Positions 1 to 10,101 are shown, numbered from the stretch's first letter. The stretch: 64,000 nt of DNA from Pseudarthrobacter oxydans (GCF_030812335.1 NZ_JAUSSN010000007.1:62001-126000); one strand, 5' to 3'. Notes: generated by a model from the letters alone, not told the origin. A program made the numbers and translations.

Positions 1-650
1 CGGTAGCTGGTCCGGGGACCCGCTGCGCCGAAGCCGCGCGCGTCGAGCGCCTGGGCGCGGTTGCCGGACTCCTCGATCAGGCCCAGCACCAGCGGGACCA
101 TCTGCAGCCGGACGGCGGCGAGCCTCGGCAACACCCCGCCGCGGAGCACCAGGCCGCGCGACTCCTGCGCTGCCCTGATGCGCTCCAGTCGGCCGGCCAT
201 GGCCGGCAGCAGGGTGAGGGCGGAGGCCAGGACGAAGCCGAACTGCGGCGGCAGCCCCCGCGCGGCCAGCGCCGCGACGAGGTCGGGGGCGCTGACGGTG
301 AAGGAGAAGAGCAGCAGCACCAGCACGCAGGCGCCCGTGCGGGTGCCTGCCTCCCAGGCGAAGGCCAGGCCTTCCGCCGTGACCCGGGCGGGCCCCCATG
401 CCGCCAGGACGGTGCGGCCCTCCGGGAAGAACAGCCCGTGCAGCAGCAGCAGGGACAGGCCCAGCGGAAGCAGCACCGCCGCGGCCGTGCCCAGCACCCG
501 CCGCCCGGCGCCGGCGCGTCGGGCCAGCACGACGGCCGCGAGGGCTACCGCGAGCGACAGCGGCCAGGTGCCGGCCGCCGTCGTGATCACCGCGGTGCAG
601 CCGGCTGCCGTCAGCGACGTCAGCGGATGGAGGGTGGAGGGCGCTCTCAT
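1..650 (-). CDS. ECF transporter T component (EcfT), cut by window edge
   Basis: Transmembrane coupling subunit of an energy-coupling-factor importer, which links a substrate-binding S component to the ATPases. The ATG at 650 begins MRAPSTLHPLTSL, and 216 residues are visible before the frame leaves the window. Several hydrophobic segments are present. Near residues 155-165 is RAAQESRGL and close to the edge ALDARGFG, the two Arg-Gly coupling motifs of the EcfT family that dock on the ATPase. It starts 12 bp after the S component stop, so the two form an operon; the ATPase genes presumably lie beyond position 1. The substrate cannot be read from this subunit. Confidence 0.85.
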   Translation of the reverse strand, partial: MRAPSTLHPLTSLTAAGCTAVITTAAGTWPLSLAVALAAVVLARRAGAGRRVLGTAAAVLLPLGLSLLLLHGLFFPEGRTVLAAWGPARVTAEGLAFAWEAGTRTGACVLVLLLFSFTVSAPDLVAALAARGLPPQFGFVLASALTLLPAMAGRLERIRAAQESRGLVLRGGVLPRLAAVRLQMVPLVLGLIEESGNRAQALDARGFGAAGPRTSY

Positions 651-662
651 CGGGTGCCGTCC

Positions 663-1517
663 TCAGGCTTCGGGCGTTGCCGGCCCCTTGCCGGCGAGCA
701 CCCGGAAGCGCCGCACGAAGGGGAACTGGAAGCTGGTGCGGCGCGGCAGGGCGTAGACCAGCAGCGCGACAATCGCGAAGACGATGGCCTTGTCCATCGG
801 GTCCGAGATCAGCGCCTGCTTGGTGATGGCTGCGAGCAGGGTGTCTCCCATGGCGCGGAACGCGCTGACGACGGCTCCGGTGCCGAGGCCCGCGGTGCCG
901 CCAAAGACGAAGGCTGCGATCGGGGCGGAGACGACGCCGGCGAGGATGCCGGTGACGAAACCGGCCACCGGTGCCAGGTAGAAGCGGCGGAACAGACCGC
1001 CGCGGGCTGCCAGTCCGGCGAGGAAGCCGATCAGCGCCGCCCCGGCCGCGAAGGGCAGCACGGTCGGGTTGAAGAAGGACCAGACGATGCTGCTGAGGGC
1101 GCCCGTGGCGGCTCCCGCCGCCGGGCCGGCGAGGACGGCGATCAGGACGGTGCCGATGGCGTCGAAGTAGAACGGCAGCCCCGTGCTGCCCATCAGCTGG
1201 CCCAGGACCACGTTCAGGACGAGCGCTACCGGCATCAGCACCAGGGTGGACGTGGGCAGGACCGGAAGTGCCGCGGCGATCAGCAGGACCGCGCCGAGCA
1301 GGAACCCGCCGAGGGCCACGAGCGCGGAGAAGCTGGCCGGTCCGTTGGCGATGTCCGCAGGCTGGGTGAGGACAAGGAAGATGTAGGTGGCCGCGATCGA
1401 GACGGCGCCGGCGAGCTCCAGCAAGCGACGGTTGCGCCGTGCCTTGGCTGTGCCGGCGGCGCTCCCGGCGCCGGGGCCGGTTCCGGTGGCAGGGAGGATC
1501 AGGGACTGCTGTGACAT
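663..1517 (-). CDS. ECF transporter S component (substrate-binding membrane subunit)
   Basis: Predicted 284-residue integral membrane protein with a polar N-terminal tail of about 30 residues, then six or more hydrophobic segments rich in Ala, Gly, Leu and Val. Its placement 12 bp before an EcfT gene and its hydropathy identify it as the substrate-specific component of an ECF importer. The ATG at 1517 follows GAAGGA at good spacing. The nucleoside hydrolase ends 62 bp upstream on the same strand, so a nucleoside or a nucleoside-derived vitamin precursor is a reasonable substrate guess. That is inference from context only. Known S families (riboflavin, thiamine, queuosine precursor) could not be distinguished by eye. 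Confidence 0.75.
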   Translation of the reverse strand: MSQQSLILPATGTGPGAGSAAGTAKARRNRRLLELAGAVSIAATYIFLVLTQPADIANGPASFSALVALGGFLLGAVLLIAAALPVLPTSTLVLMPVALVLNVVLGQLMGSTGLPFYFDAIGTVLIAVLAGPAAGAATGALSSIVWSFFNPTVLPFAAGAALIGFLAGLAARGGLFRRFYLAPVAGFVTGILAGVVSAPIAAFVFGGTAGLGTGAVVSAFRAMGDTLLAAITKQALISDPMDKAIVFAIVALLVYALPRRTSFQFPFVRRFRVLAGKGPATPEA

Positions 1518-1579
1518 GGGGATGGTCCTTCGGTGGGGGCTGCAACATCCGCCTATGTCACCTCGGCGCAGCTACCATC

Positions 1580-2683
1580 CTAGCCAGTGGCGGGCGGCCC
1601 GGAGGACATGCGTCGCCGCGCCAGCGCGCCCACCGAGGAAATCAGCTCCTCGAAGCAGTGCTCCGGGTCGTTGGAGGCGACGATCCGGGCGTTGGGCGGC
1701 AGGCCCCACAGCCCGCGGAAGTCCGCCACCGTGGTCCCGATCAGCAGCGGCGAGCGGGTTTCGACGTCGACGGTGGCCAGGCGGGTGGTGAACGGGGTCC
1801 GTCCGACGGCGGCGCAGGCCGCGAACGCGTCATGCATGTGCGCCACGTAGCCCTGGTCATAAAGCCGGTGGAACTCCATGTAGAACCGGATCGCATCCGA
1901 CAGGCAGGCCACAAGCGGGCTGGACGAGGCGCTGCGGAGCCCCTCGGGCTGCTCCGGGAGGACCAGTTCGGGCCCGGTCCCGGCGGCCTCGCCGAGGCGC
2001 CGCAGGTGGTCCGGGAGCATCTCGATCCGCTCCGTGGTCTCCAGCGCGCACACCACCGGCAGCTTGTCCTCCGGCAGGCCGCGGTAGGCGGCGAACACTT
2101 CCCGGGCCGCGTGCGGGTCCACCGAGACATTCCATTCCGCCGTCGGCGTGGTGTTGCCCTGGTAGTAGAAGCTCCCGCCCATGATCACGAGCCCCTTGAG
2201 CAGCATCGGCAGCTCCGGTTCGCGGCGCAGGGCCAGGGCGAAGTTGGTCAGCGGCCCGGTGATCAGCCCGGTGATCTCCCCCGGGTGCGCCCGGACTTCC
2301 TCCACCCAGACGTCGACGGCGTGGCGCGGCGAGATCTGCTGCGCGGGCGCCGGCAGTTCAGCGTGGCCGATCCCCTGCGGCCCGTGGGTTTCCTCGGTGG
2401 TGACCAGCGGGATTTCCAGCGGCACCTCGGCGCCGGTGGCGACCTCGACGCCCGGTCGCCCGCACAGTTCCAGCAGCGCCAGGGTGTTGAGCGCGACCTG
2501 GCGGGCACCAACGTTCCCGGCGGTGCAGGTGATGGCCTGCAGGTGGACCTCCGGCCGGGACAGCAGGTAGACGAGGGCCAGGGCGTCGTCGATTCCGGTG
2601 TCGACGTCCATCAGGATGGTGTGCGCCGGTGCAGGCACGCCGGAATGTGACCCGGCGGCGGCCCCCGGTGATAGCGGGTCCAT
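1580..2683 (-). CDS. nucleoside hydrolase (IunH family)
   Basis: Hydrolyses the N-glycosidic bond of ribonucleosides to ribose and base, in nucleoside salvage. The family signature DVDTGIDDALAL at residues 26-37 supplies the Asp cluster (D26, D28, D32, D33) that binds the catalytic calcium. Downstream segments such as ITGPLTNFALAL and VIMGGSFYYQGN are typical of the family, and 367 residues is slightly long. The ATG at 2683 directly abuts the stop of the aldo/keto reductase (2684), so the two genes are probably co-transcribed. A later start is possible because the first 20 residues are low complexity. It precedes the ECF transporter genes, which suggests import followed by hydrolysis. Confidence 0.88.
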   Translation of the reverse strand: MDPLSPGAAAGSHSGVPAPAHTILMDVDTGIDDALALVYLLSRPEVHLQAITCTAGNVGARQVALNTLALLELCGRPGVEVATGAEVPLEIPLVTTEETHGPQGIGHAELPAPAQQISPRHAVDVWVEEVRAHPGEITGLITGPLTNFALALRREPELPMLLKGLVIMGGSFYYQGNTTPTAEWNVSVDPHAAREVFAAYRGLPEDKLPVVCALETTERIEMLPDHLRRLGEAAGTGPELVLPEQPEGLRSASSSPLVACLSDAIRFYMEFHRLYDQGYVAHMHDAFAACAAVGRTPFTTRLATVDVETRSPLLIGTTVADFRGLWGLPPNARIVASNDPEHCFEELISSVGALARRRMSSGPPATG

Positions 2684-3661
2684 CTAGAACAGCGCGACCT
2701 TCGGCGTCCGCGGGAAGATGTCGCCCAGTTCGGCACGTTCTACGGCGCTGGGAATCCAGGCCACGGCGGCGGCGTTCTGCCGGACCTGTTCGGGCCGGGT
2801 GGCACCGGCGATGACGCTGCTGACCGAGGGCTGGGCCGCGAGCCAGGAGAACGCCACCTGGATCTCCGTCAGGCCGCGCTCGGCGGCGAAGGCGCTGAAG
2901 TCAGCCAGCTGGTCCCAGTCGGCGTCGTGGACCAGGTTGGTGCGGGTGTGGCTGAGGCGTGAGCCCTCGGGCGCGGTGTCCTTGGCGTACTTGCCGGTCA
3001 GCAGGCCGTTGGCCAGCGGGAAGTACGGCAGGACGCCCAGGCCGTAGGCCTCGGCGGCAGGCGTGACCTCGAGCTCGGCGCGGCGGTCCAGCAGGTTGTA
3101 GTGGTTCTGGCTGGAGATGAAGCGTGCTCCCCCGCGGGCGCGGGCCACGAACTCGGCTTCGGCGATCTGCCAGCCGGCGCGGTTGGAGTGGCCGATATAG
3201 CGGACCTTGCCGCTGGTGACGAGGTCGTCGAGGGCGGCGAGGGTCTCGTCGATCGGGGTCAGCGGGTCGGGGGTGTGGAACTGGTACAGGTCGATCCAGT
3301 CCGTCCCGAGCCGGCGCAGCGAGGCCTCTGCGGCGGTGATGATGTAGCGGCGGGAGCCGCGGGCCCCGAAGTCGTTGCCGTTGGTCCCGCGCATGTCCAG
3401 GCCGAACTTCGTGGCGACGACGGCGTCGCCGCGGCGGCCCTTCAAGGCCTTGCCCAGCATCGTCTCGCTGAGGCCCGGCTCCCGGCCGTAGCTGTCGGCG
3501 ACGTCGAAGAAGGTGATCCCGGCGTCCAGGGCCGCGTGCACGACGGCGTCGGTCCCCTCCTGCGACTCGGTCGCGGTGTTGGAGCGGCCCAGGTTGTTGC
3601 AGCCAAGCCCTACGACGGAGACGGTCAGTCCAGAATTTCCTACGCGGCGGTATTCAGTCAT
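2684..3661 (-). CDS. aldo/keto reductase
   Basis: NADPH-dependent oxidoreductase with the TIM-barrel aldo/keto reductase fold, 325 residues, the usual length. Catalytic tetrad residues are visible in order: Asp and Tyr in FFDVADSYG near residue 53, Lys in VVATKFG near residue 83, and His in LYQFHTPD near residue 127. The C-terminal cofactor segment SSVIAGATRPEQVRQNA is also typical. The sequence resembles the general-stress YajO/IolS-like subgroup; the substrate is unknown. There is no clear ribosome binding site. TAGGCT lies 7 nt before the ATG, so the mRNA may be leaderless. It is the first gene of a probable operon with the nucleoside hydrolase. Confidence 0.9.
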   Translation of the reverse strand: MTEYRRVGNSGLTVSVVGLGCNNLGRSNTATESQEGTDAVVHAALDAGITFFDVADSYGREPGLSETMLGKALKGRRGDAVVATKFGLDMRGTNGNDFGARGSRRYIITAAEASLRRLGTDWIDLYQFHTPDPLTPIDETLAALDDLVTSGKVRYIGHSNRAGWQIAEAEFVARARGGARFISSQNHYNLLDRRAELEVTPAAEAYGLGVLPYFPLANGLLTGKYAKDTAPEGSRLSHTRTNLVHDADWDQLADFSAFAAERGLTEIQVAFSWLAAQPSVSSVIAGATRPEQVRQNAAAVAWIPSAVERAELGDIFPRTPKVALF

Positions 3662-3668
3662 GGGGTTC

Positions 3669-3674
3669 AGCCTA
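3669..3674 (-). promoter_or_regulatory. candidate -10 element, leaderless promoter of the aldo/keto reductase
   Basis: TAGGCT on the minus strand lies 7 nt before the ATG at 3661, with no Shine-Dalgarno sequence between. Transcription would begin at or next to the start codon. Confidence 0.35.
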
Positions 3675-3723
3675 TAACGGCCGGCAGCGCCCGCCTGGAA
3701 GGACAGGCGCTGCAGGACCGGCG

Positions 3724-3942
3724 CTACCCTGCGGGCAGTTCCAGCCCGTGTTCGTCCAGGGCATCCTCGAGCTGGGCGAGGGTCCGCGGGCCCATGCCAT
3801 GCATCCCGGCAAGGGCGCGGCCGCCCAGCGCCACCACCTGTTCGAGGGTCTCGACGCCCGCGTGGGCGAGGGACCGGCGGGCGGGAGCCGCGATCCCCCG
3901 CGGCAGCGGCGTACGGCCGGGTTCAACGGATTTCGGTGCCAT
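3724..3942 (-). CDS. small helix-hairpin-helix protein resembling RNA polymerase alpha CTD
   Basis: Predicted 72-residue protein beginning MAPKSVEPGRTPLPRG. The remainder aligns by eye with the C-terminal domain of the RNA polymerase alpha subunit: PARRSLAHAGVETLEQVV corresponds to the first helices and MHGMGPRTLAQLEDALDE to the helix-hairpin-helix that binds DNA in alpha-CTD. It probably binds DNA or acts as a protein-interaction module; its real role is unknown. The ATG at 3942 is preferred because upstream codons in this frame run into the next gene and lose the pattern. It lies between the aldo/keto reductase and a conserved hypothetical protein on the same strand. Confidence 0.7.
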   Translation of the reverse strand: MAPKSVEPGRTPLPRGIAAPARRSLAHAGVETLEQVVALGGRALAGMHGMGPRTLAQLEDALDEHGLELPAG

Positions 3943-4019
3943 GATGCATGCCTTCCAGTCGATGTCCCCCAAAACTGATGTGGATCGTGCCGGTGGAACT
4001 GCCCCGGTGCTACAGGGCG

Positions 4020-4577
4020 CTACAGGGTGAAGCTGTTGGCCGGCTTCGGCGAGTGCTTGAGCTTGAAGGCGGTCTCCCCGAAGGCTGCGGCGCCGATGCT
4101 CAGTTTGGTGAAGTCCAGGTCCTCGCCGCGGATGCAGACCTTGATCGCGTTGACGGCTTTGTTGACGTCCGGGGTGAGGATGAAGATGTTGAGCTTGGCG
4201 TCGGAGAATTCCGAGCGGTCCACCACGCCGAGCCCGCGCCAGGCCAGGTGGCTGATCAGGGCGTCCTTGGCCTTTTCCTCGAGGTAGCGGTCGCGGTCCG
4301 TGCCGTCCTTGGTCTTCAGGGCGTACTGGGCCACGACCCAGAACTGCTCCTCCTCGGGGATCTCGGCGAACCCGTCCTCGGCGCACTGCACGGCGAAGGC
4401 ATCCATCAGGCCCTCCGCTGCGGCGGCGTCGGCGACGTCCGTCTCATCGGTTTTGCTCTGGTGCCCGACGACGCCGTGGTTCATCACGAACTGGCTGTAA
4501 TCCTCGTCGAACCATCCCTCCCGGAATTCGAGGACCCCGTCGTCGTTGCGTTTGTAGACCCGGATAATTCCGCTCAT
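4020..4577 (-). CDS. conserved hypothetical protein, acidic
   Basis: Predicted 185-residue soluble acidic protein starting [14 protein letters not shown]. No catalytic motif was recognised and no membrane segment is present. The N-terminal third contains FREGWFDEDYSQFVMNHG, and the middle is rich in Glu and Asp. The start at 4577 is chosen because its ATG overlaps the TGA of the DUF402 gene (ATGA, stop at 4574-4576), a sign of translational coupling. An ATG 7 codons upstream is also open. Order on the strand is dxs, DUF402, this gene, so it may be the third gene of that operon. Function unknown. Confidence 0.75.
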   Translation of the reverse strand: MSGIIRVYKRNDDGVLEFREGWFDEDYSQFVMNHGVVGHQSKTDETDVADAAAAEGLMDAFAVQCAEDGFAEIPEEEQFWVVAQYALKTKDGTDRDRYLEEKAKDALISHLAWRGLGVVDRSEFSDAKLNIFILTPDVNKAVNAIKVCIRGEDLDFTKLSIGAAAFGETAFKLKHSPKPANSFTL

Positions 4578-5131
4578 GCCCGTCCTTTCCTGAACCATTC
4601 GCGGTCTGCGCCGTCGAACGGTGGCTGTTGTGCCTTGACGGCCTGGTAAAGCTGGTCCGACGCGGCGCTGATCCGGTCCACCACGTCTGCGGGGTAGTCC
4701 ATCTCGATCCGGTGCTCGGCAAACTCGTCCTCATCGTCCACGTACACTCCGCGGTCCGCGGTGCGGATCACGTCCAGGTCCATGTCGATAAGGTGGAACT
4801 CGGTGACTCCGGGCCGGATCGTGGTCCAGCCGTGGCCGGTCGCCAGGTCCACGTAGACCTGGACGCCGGCCGGATGGGCCTCGTCGTAGAACGTGGCCAC
4901 GTACTCCCCGGTGCGCGGGATGAGCAGCACGGCGTCGGATTCGGCATAGAACGCCGCGCCCGGGCGGGAACAGAACTCGTTGGTTCCCTGGAAGATCCAC
5001 CAGCCGTGGTCGTCCTCGCCGAGATAGGTGCCGGGCACCACCCAGTGGGCCTTGCCGTTCCATTTCCGGTTCCGGGACACCACCAGGTCCCCCGGCGCCA
5101 GTCCATCGGGAATCCTCACAGAGTCCCTCAC
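4574..5131 (-). CDS. DUF402 domain protein
   Basis: Predicted 185-residue protein. The region from about residue 45 to 150 ([47 protein letters not shown]) matches the DUF402 family, whose studied members hydrolyse nucleoside di- or triphosphates with acidic metal ligands. The GTG at 5131 overlaps the dxs stop codon (GTGA), so translation is probably coupled to dxs. A second GTG four codons later is an alternative. The C-terminal tail carries [14 protein letters not shown]. Biochemical role in this organism is inferred from the family only. Confidence 0.8.
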   Translation of the reverse strand: MRDSVRIPDGLAPGDLVVSRNRKWNGKAHWVVPGTYLGEDDHGWWIFQGTNEFCSRPGAAFYAESDAVLLIPRTGEYVATFYDEAHPAGVQVYVDLATGHGWTTIRPGVTEFHLIDMDLDVIRTADRGVYVDDEDEFAEHRIEMDYPADVVDRISAASDQLYQAVKAQQPPFDGADREWFRKGRA

Positions 5132-7101
5132 AGGATCGGCAGGCTGCCCGTGCTGGGGTGTTCCTGGCCCGGGAGGGGCCGCGCGAAGGGCACCTTGGTC
5201 CCCAGGACCTGCGCCACGACGTCGTGGGTGATCTGCTGGGCGGTCAGACCGACCCGTTCGAGCACCTGGCTGCGGGTTCCGTGGACGAGGAACTCCACCG
5301 GGAGGCCGACCTCGTTCAGCGCGGTGTCCACCCCGGCGGCCCGCATTTCCTGGCGGATCCGGGACCCGACGCCGCCGGCACGGACCCCGTCCTCGATGCA
5401 GATGACGAGGCGGTGGTGGGAGGCGAGGGCGATGATCGATTTCCGGACCGGGAGCAGCCAGCGGGGATCCACGACCGTGGAGCTGATGCCCTGCGCGCCG
5501 AGCCGGTTGGAGACGTCGAGGGCGAGTTCGGACATCGCCCCGACGCTGACGATCAGCACGTCGTTGTCGCTGGAGCCGGCCGGGCGGCGGGCCAGCACGT
5601 CCACGCCGTCGTTGAGCCGCTCGATGGCCTCCACCTCGGCGCCCACGGTGCCCTTGGAGTAGCGGATCACGCTGGGGGCGTCCTCGATGGCGACGGCTTC
5701 GCGGAGTTCCTCGCGCAGCCGGCTGGCGTCGCGGGGGGCTGCGAGGTGCAGGCCGGGAACGATCTGGACCATGGCCATGTCCCACATGCCGTGGTGGCTG
5801 GCGCCGTCGGGCCCGGTGACGCCGGCGCGGTCGAGGACGATCGTGACGCCGGCCTTGTGCAGGGCGACGTCCATCAGGAGCTGGTCGAAGGCGCGGTTCA
5901 GGAACGTCGCGTAGACCGCGACGACGGGGTGCAGCCCGCCGAAGGCCATGCCCGCGGCGGAGGTGAGGGCGTGCTGTTCGGCGATGCCGACGTCGAACAC
6001 CCGCTCCGGATGCCGGGCGGCGAACTTGTGCAGCCCGACGGGGATCAGCATGGCGCCGGTGATGCCGACAATGTCCTGGCGCTCGTCGGCAATGTCGGCG
6101 ATCTCGTCGGCGAAGACGGCGGTCCAGGACTTGGCGCCGCCGGCCTCGGTCGGCTCGCCGGTCTCCGGGTCGATGATCCCGACGGCGTGGAACTGGTCCG
6201 CCTCATGGGCGCGGGCCGGCGCGTAGCCGTGGCCCTTCTCGGTCATGGCATGCACGATCACAGGTCCGGCGTAGTTCCGGGCGGTGGCAAGGGCGTGCTC
6301 CATGGCCTGGAGGTTGTGGCCGTCCACGGGTCCGATGTACTTCATCCCGAGGTCCTCGAACATGCCCTGCGGGGCCCACCAGTCCTTGACGCCCTTCTTC
6401 ATGGCGTGCAGGCTGCGGTAGGTGAACTGGCCCGCGGGTCCGCCGTTCTGCAGCCTCTTCCGCCACCAGTCCAGGGTGCCCTCGTAGGCCGGCGCGGCGC
6501 GGAAGGAGTCGATGGTGGGGCGCAGCGAGGCGAGGTAGTCCGCGAAGCCGCCCACGGTCGGGGCGTAGGAGCGGCCGTTATCGTTCACGACGATCACGAC
6601 GCGGCGCTTCTTGTCCGCGGCGATGTTGTTCAGGGCCTCCCAGGCCATGCCGCCGGTCAGGGCGCCGTCACCCACGATGGCGATGACGTAGCGGTCGCCG
6701 TCGCCGGTCAGCTGCCGGGCGCGGGAGATCCCGTCCGCCCAGGAGAGCGAGGAAGAGGCGTGCGAGCTTTCGACGATGTCGTGCTCGGATTCGGCGCGGT
6801 CCGGGTAGCCGGACATGCCGCCCTGCTGGCGCAGGGTGCTGAAGTCCTGGCGGCCGGTGAGGAGCTTGTGCACGTAGGACTGGTGGCCGGTGTCAAAGAC
6901 AATGCTGTCGCGGGGGGAATCGAAGATCCGGTGGACCGCGATGGTGAGTTCGACGACGCCGAGGTTCGGGCCCAGATGCCCGCCCGTCTGGGAAACGTTG
7001 CCGATCAGGAATTCCCTGACCTCGGCTGCCAGCTGATCCAGCTGCGCCTCGGACAACTTGCTCAGGTCCTGCGGATTCCGGATGGTCTCCAAGATTCCCA
7101 A
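5128..7101 (-). CDS. dxs: 1-deoxy-D-xylulose-5-phosphate synthase
   Basis: Condenses pyruvate and glyceraldehyde 3-phosphate to DXP, the first step of the MEP isoprenoid pathway, with thiamine diphosphate. Visible motifs are [14 protein letters not shown] near residue 40, [12 protein letters not shown], the ThDP-binding [16 protein letters not shown] near residue 150, and the transketolase-type pyrimidine domain with [14 protein letters not shown] and [20 protein letters not shown] at 7101 is chosen: it follows AAGGAGGGG at 4-5 nt spacing and gives 657 residues, close to the family length. An ATG at 7224 lies inside the upstream terminator and is not credible. DUF402 overlaps its stop. Confidence 0.95.
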   Translation of the reverse strand: MGILETIRNPQDLSKLSEAQLDQLAAEVREFLIGNVSQTGGHLGPNLGVVELTIAVHRIFDSPRDSIVFDTGHQSYVHKLLTGRQDFSTLRQQGGMSGYPDRAESEHDIVESSHASSSLSWADGISRARQLTGDGDRYVIAIVGDGALTGGMAWEALNNIAADKKRRVVIVVNDNGRSYAPTVGGFADYLASLRPTIDSFRAAPAYEGTLDWWRKRLQNGGPAGQFTYRSLHAMKKGVKDWWAPQGMFEDLGMKYIGPVDGHNLQAMEHALATARNYAGPVIVHAMTEKGHGYAPARAHEADQFHAVGIIDPETGEPTEAGGAKSWTAVFADEIADIADERQDIVGITGAMLIPVGLHKFAARHPERVFDVGIAEQHALTSAAGMAFGGLHPVVAVYATFLNRAFDQLLMDVALHKAGVTIVLDRAGVTGPDGASHHGMWDMAMVQIVPGLHLAAPRDASRLREELREAVAIEDAPSVIRYSKGTVGAEVEAIERLNDGVDVLARRPAGSSDNDVLIVSVGAMSELALDVSNRLGAQGISSTVVDPRWLLPVRKSIIALASHHRLVICIEDGVRAGGVGSRIRQEMRAAGVDTALNEVGLPVEFLVHGTRSQVLERVGLTAQQITHDVVAQVLGTKVPFARPLPGQEHPSTGSLPIL

Positions 7102-7184
7102 CGGCCCCTCCTTCGGGTGGTAGACATGCCTTTTAACTCTAACGCCTCCGGGGTTGCCCTCGTGCCGGACGCGCTGGGCACGAA

Positions 7185-7219
7185 AAAGCCCCGGCCGGTC
7201 TGGGACCGGCCGGGGCTTT
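7185..7219 (-). terminator. intrinsic terminator of acn
   Basis: A perfect 16-bp stem (AAAGCCCCGGCCGGTC and its complement) with a 3-nt loop ends in TTTTT on the minus strand. It lies after the acn stop and before dxs, so it separates the two leftward genes. Confidence 0.9.
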
Positions 7220-7232
7220 CGCACGTGGCACG

Positions 7233-7278
7233 TGTTCCTCCCCTGCGGGAGGTGCGCCTGTTCCTCCCCTGCGGGAGG
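7233..7278. repeat. two 20-bp direct repeats, each a small hairpin
   Basis: TGTTCCTCCCCTGCGGGAGG occurs at 7233-7252 and exactly again at 7259-7278. Each copy folds on itself (CTCCC/GGGAG). They sit between the acn stop and its terminator and may be 3' UTR structures. Confidence 0.8.
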
Positions 7279-7287
7279 AGCGCTGTG

Positions 7288-10101
7288 CTAGCTGGCGGAG
7301 ATCTGCCGCAGTACGTACTGCAGGATGCCGCCGTTGCGGTAGTAGTCAGCCTCGCCCGGGGTATCGATGCGCAGGACCGCATCGAAGGACGTGACGGTGC
7401 CGTCTTCGGCCGTGGCGGTGACCTTGAGCGTCTTCGGCGTGGTGCCTTCGTTCAGGGCGGTGACGCCCTCAACGGCAAAGGTTTCCGTGCCGGTCAACCC
7501 GAGGCTGGCAGCGTTCTGGCCGGCCGGGTACTGCAGGGGCAGGACGCCCATGCCGATCAGGTTGGAGCGGTGGATGCGCTCGTAGCTTTCGGCCACGACA
7601 GCCTTGACGCCCAGGAGTGCGGTGCCCTTGGCTGCCCAGTCACGGGATGAGCCGGAGCCGTACTCCTTGCCGGCCAGGACGACCAGCGGGGTGCCGGCGG
7701 CCTGGTAGTTCTGGGCGGCGTCGTAGACGAAGGCCTGCGGGCCGTCGGCCTGGGTGAAGTCGCGGGTGAAGCCACCCTCGACGCCGTCCAGGATCTGGTT
7801 CTTGATCCGGATGTTCGCGAACGTTCCGCGGATCATGACCTCGTGGTTGCCACGGCGCGAGCCGTAGGAGTTGAAGTCCTTGCGCTCCACACCGTTGGCC
7901 AGCAGGTACTGCCCGGCCGGGGTGTCCGACTTGAACGAACCTGCCGGGGAGATGTGGTCCGTGGTGACGGAATCGCCGAGCTTCAGCAGCACCCGGGCGC
8001 CGGTGATGTCCGTGACGGGTTCCGGCGTGGCCTTCATGCCGTCGAAGTACGGGGGCTTCCGGACGTAGGTGGACTTCGGATCCCAGGCGAAGGTGTCGCC
8101 GGCCGGGGTGGAGAGTGCCTTCCAGCGGTCGTCGCCTTCGAAGACGCCCTCGTAGCCGCGGGCGAACATTTCCTTGTCGATCGAGGAGTCGATGACCTGC
8201 TGGACCTCGACCGGGTTCGGCCAGATGTCCTTCAGGAAGACGTCGTTGCCGGCCTCATCCTGGCCCAGGGCGTCGTTCTCGAAGTCGAAGTCCATGGTAC
8301 CGGCCAGGGCGTAAGCGATGACCAGCGGCGGGGAGGCCAGGTAGTTCATCTTCACGTCCGGGTTGATCCGGCCTTCGAAGTTGCGGTTACCGGACAGCAC
8401 GGCGGCGACGGAAAGGTCGTTGGCCTGGATGGCCTCGGAGATTTCGGCGTCGAGCGGGCCGGAGTTGCCGATGCAGGTCGCGCAGCCGTAACCGACGATG
8501 TAGAAGCCGAGCTTCTCCAGGTACGGGGTCAGGCCCGACTTGTTGTAGTAGTCGGTGACGACCTTGGACCCGGGAGCCACGGAGGTCTTGACCCACGGCT
8601 TGGAGCTCAGGCCCTTGTCGACGGCGTTGCGGGCCAGCAGTGCGGCGGCCAGCATCACGGACGGGTTGGACGTGTTGGTGCAGGAGGTGATCGAGGCGAT
8701 CGACACCGCGCCGTGGTCCAGTTCGAACTCGCGGCCGTCCGCGGTCTTGACGCTGACCGGGTTGGACTGGCGGCCGTCGGCCGCCGGGCCGTGCGCGTGC
8801 GGGGCCTCGTCCGTGAGGTGGCTTGCGGAACCCGTGAAGGACGGCGCGTCGGAAGCGGGGAAGCTCTCGTCGATTGCCTCGTCGACGCTGCCGCCGACCA
8901 GTTCTTCCTTCACGTAGTTGCGCAGGTCCTGGCGGAACTGGTCCTTGGACTCCGTGAGGATGATGCGGTCCTGCGGGCGCTTCGGGCCGGAGATCGACGG
9001 GACAACCGTCGACAGGTCCAGCTCGAGGTACTCGGAGAACTTGATCTCCTTGGAAGGATCGTGCCAGAGGCCCTGTTCCTTCGCGTAGGACTCCACGAGG
9101 GCAACGTTCTCGTCCGAGCGGCCGGTGAGCCGCAGGTAATCGAGGGTGACGTCGTCGATCGGGAACATGGCGGCCGTGGAGCCGAACTCCGGGCTCATGT
9201 TGCCGATGGTGGCGCGGTTGGCCAGCGGCACAGCCGCGACGCCTTCGCCGTAGAACTCCACGAACTTGCCGACCACACCGTGCTTGCGCAGCTGCTCGGT
9301 GATGGTCAGGACGACGTCGGTGGCGGTCGCGCCGGCCGGGATGGACCCGGTCAGCTTGAAGCCCACGACGCGCGGGATCAGCATGGAGACGGGCTGGCCA
9401 AGCATGGCCGCCTCGGCTTCGATGCCGCCGACGCCCCAGCCCAGCACACCCAGGCCGTTGACCATGGTGGTGTGGGAGTCGGTGCCGACGCAGGTGTCCG
9501 GGTAGGCCCGGACAACGCCGTCGATTTCGCGGGTCATGACGGTGCGGGCCAGGTACTCGATGTTGACCTGGTGCACGATGCCGGTTCCGGGCGGGACGAC
9601 CTTGAAGTCGTCGAACGCCGTCTGTCCCCACCGCAGGAACTGGTACCGCTCGCCGTTGCGCTGGTACTCGATCTCCATATTGCGCTCCAGTGCGCCGGAG
9701 TTGCCGAAGGCGTCGATCTGCACGGAGTGGTCAATCACCATTTCGGCAGGTGCCAGCGGGTTGACCCGCTTGGGGTCACCACCGAGCTCCTTGACTGCTT
9801 CACGCATGGTGGCAAGGTCCACAACGCAGGGCACGCCAGTGAAGTCCTGCATGATCACGCGCGCCGGCGTGAACTGGATTTCAGTGTCGGGCTCGGCGCT
9901 GGGGTCCCAGCCGGCCAGTGCTCGGACGTGATCGGCCGTAATGTTGGCGCCGTCCTCGGTCCTCAACAGGTTTTCAAGCAATACCTTGAGGCTGAACGGA
10001 AGGTTTTCTGCACCTTCAACGGAGTTCAACCGGAAAATTTCGTATTCGGTACCGGCTACATTAAGTTTGCCTTTTGAACCGAAGCTGTCCACAATGCTCA
10101 T
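7288..10101 (-). CDS. acn: aconitate hydratase
   Basis: Interconverts citrate and isocitrate in the TCA cycle. The 937-residue length and the start [17 protein letters not shown] are typical of the bacterial AcnA/IRP-like family. Cluster ligands for the [4Fe-4S] centre are visible in [16 protein letters not shown] and in [14 protein letters not shown]. The C-terminal swivel domain contains [18 protein letters not shown] and [18 protein letters not shown] linker of about 40 residues rich in His, Asp and Ser ([17 protein letters not shown]) is inserted before the cluster region, as in other actinobacterial enzymes. An iron-box-like palindrome lies 53-74 bp upstream of the ATG. No acnR-type regulator gene is adjacent. 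Confidence 0.97.
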   Translation of the reverse strand: MSIVDSFGSKGKLNVAGTEYEIFRLNSVEGAENLPFSLKVLLENLLRTEDGANITADHVRALAGWDPSAEPDTEIQFTPARVIMQDFTGVPCVVDLATMREAVKELGGDPKRVNPLAPAEMVIDHSVQIDAFGNSGALERNMEIEYQRNGERYQFLRWGQTAFDDFKVVPPGTGIVHQVNIEYLARTVMTREIDGVVRAYPDTCVGTDSHTTMVNGLGVLGWGVGGIEAEAAMLGQPVSMLIPRVVGFKLTGSIPAGATATDVVLTITEQLRKHGVVGKFVEFYGEGVAAVPLANRATIGNMSPEFGSTAAMFPIDDVTLDYLRLTGRSDENVALVESYAKEQGLWHDPSKEIKFSEYLELDLSTVVPSISGPKRPQDRIILTESKDQFRQDLRNYVKEELVGGSVDEAIDESFPASDAPSFTGSASHLTDEAPHAHGPAADGRQSNPVSVKTADGREFELDHGAVSIASITSCTNTSNPSVMLAAALLARNAVDKGLSSKPWVKTSVAPGSKVVTDYYNKSGLTPYLEKLGFYIVGYGCATCIGNSGPLDAEISEAIQANDLSVAAVLSGNRNFEGRINPDVKMNYLASPPLVIAYALAGTMDFDFENDALGQDEAGNDVFLKDIWPNPVEVQQVIDSSIDKEMFARGYEGVFEGDDRWKALSTPAGDTFAWDPKSTYVRKPPYFDGMKATPEPVTDITGARVLLKLGDSVTTDHISPAGSFKSDTPAGQYLLANGVERKDFNSYGSRRGNHEVMIRGTFANIRIKNQILDGVEGGFTRDFTQADGPQAFVYDAAQNYQAAGTPLVVLAGKEYGSGSSRDWAAKGTALLGVKAVVAESYERIHRSNLIGMGVLPLQYPAGQNAASLGLTGTETFAVEGVTALNEGTTPKTLKVTATAEDGTVTSFDAVLRIDTPGEADYYRNGGILQYVLRQISAS

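Noticed and set aside
7102..7224. ATG at 7224 as the dxs start
   Set aside because: It lies beside and inside the acn terminator and adds 41 residues without similarity; the TTG at 7101 has a strong ribosome binding site.
5158..7650. Very long open frame antisense to dxs (830 codons), and similar ones antisense to acn (7843-10077) and the Pat-like gene (23059-25665)
   Set aside because: High GC gives long open frames opposite real genes. Their products are Gly/Arg/Val/His-rich without family motifs, while the other strand encodes well-known enzymes.
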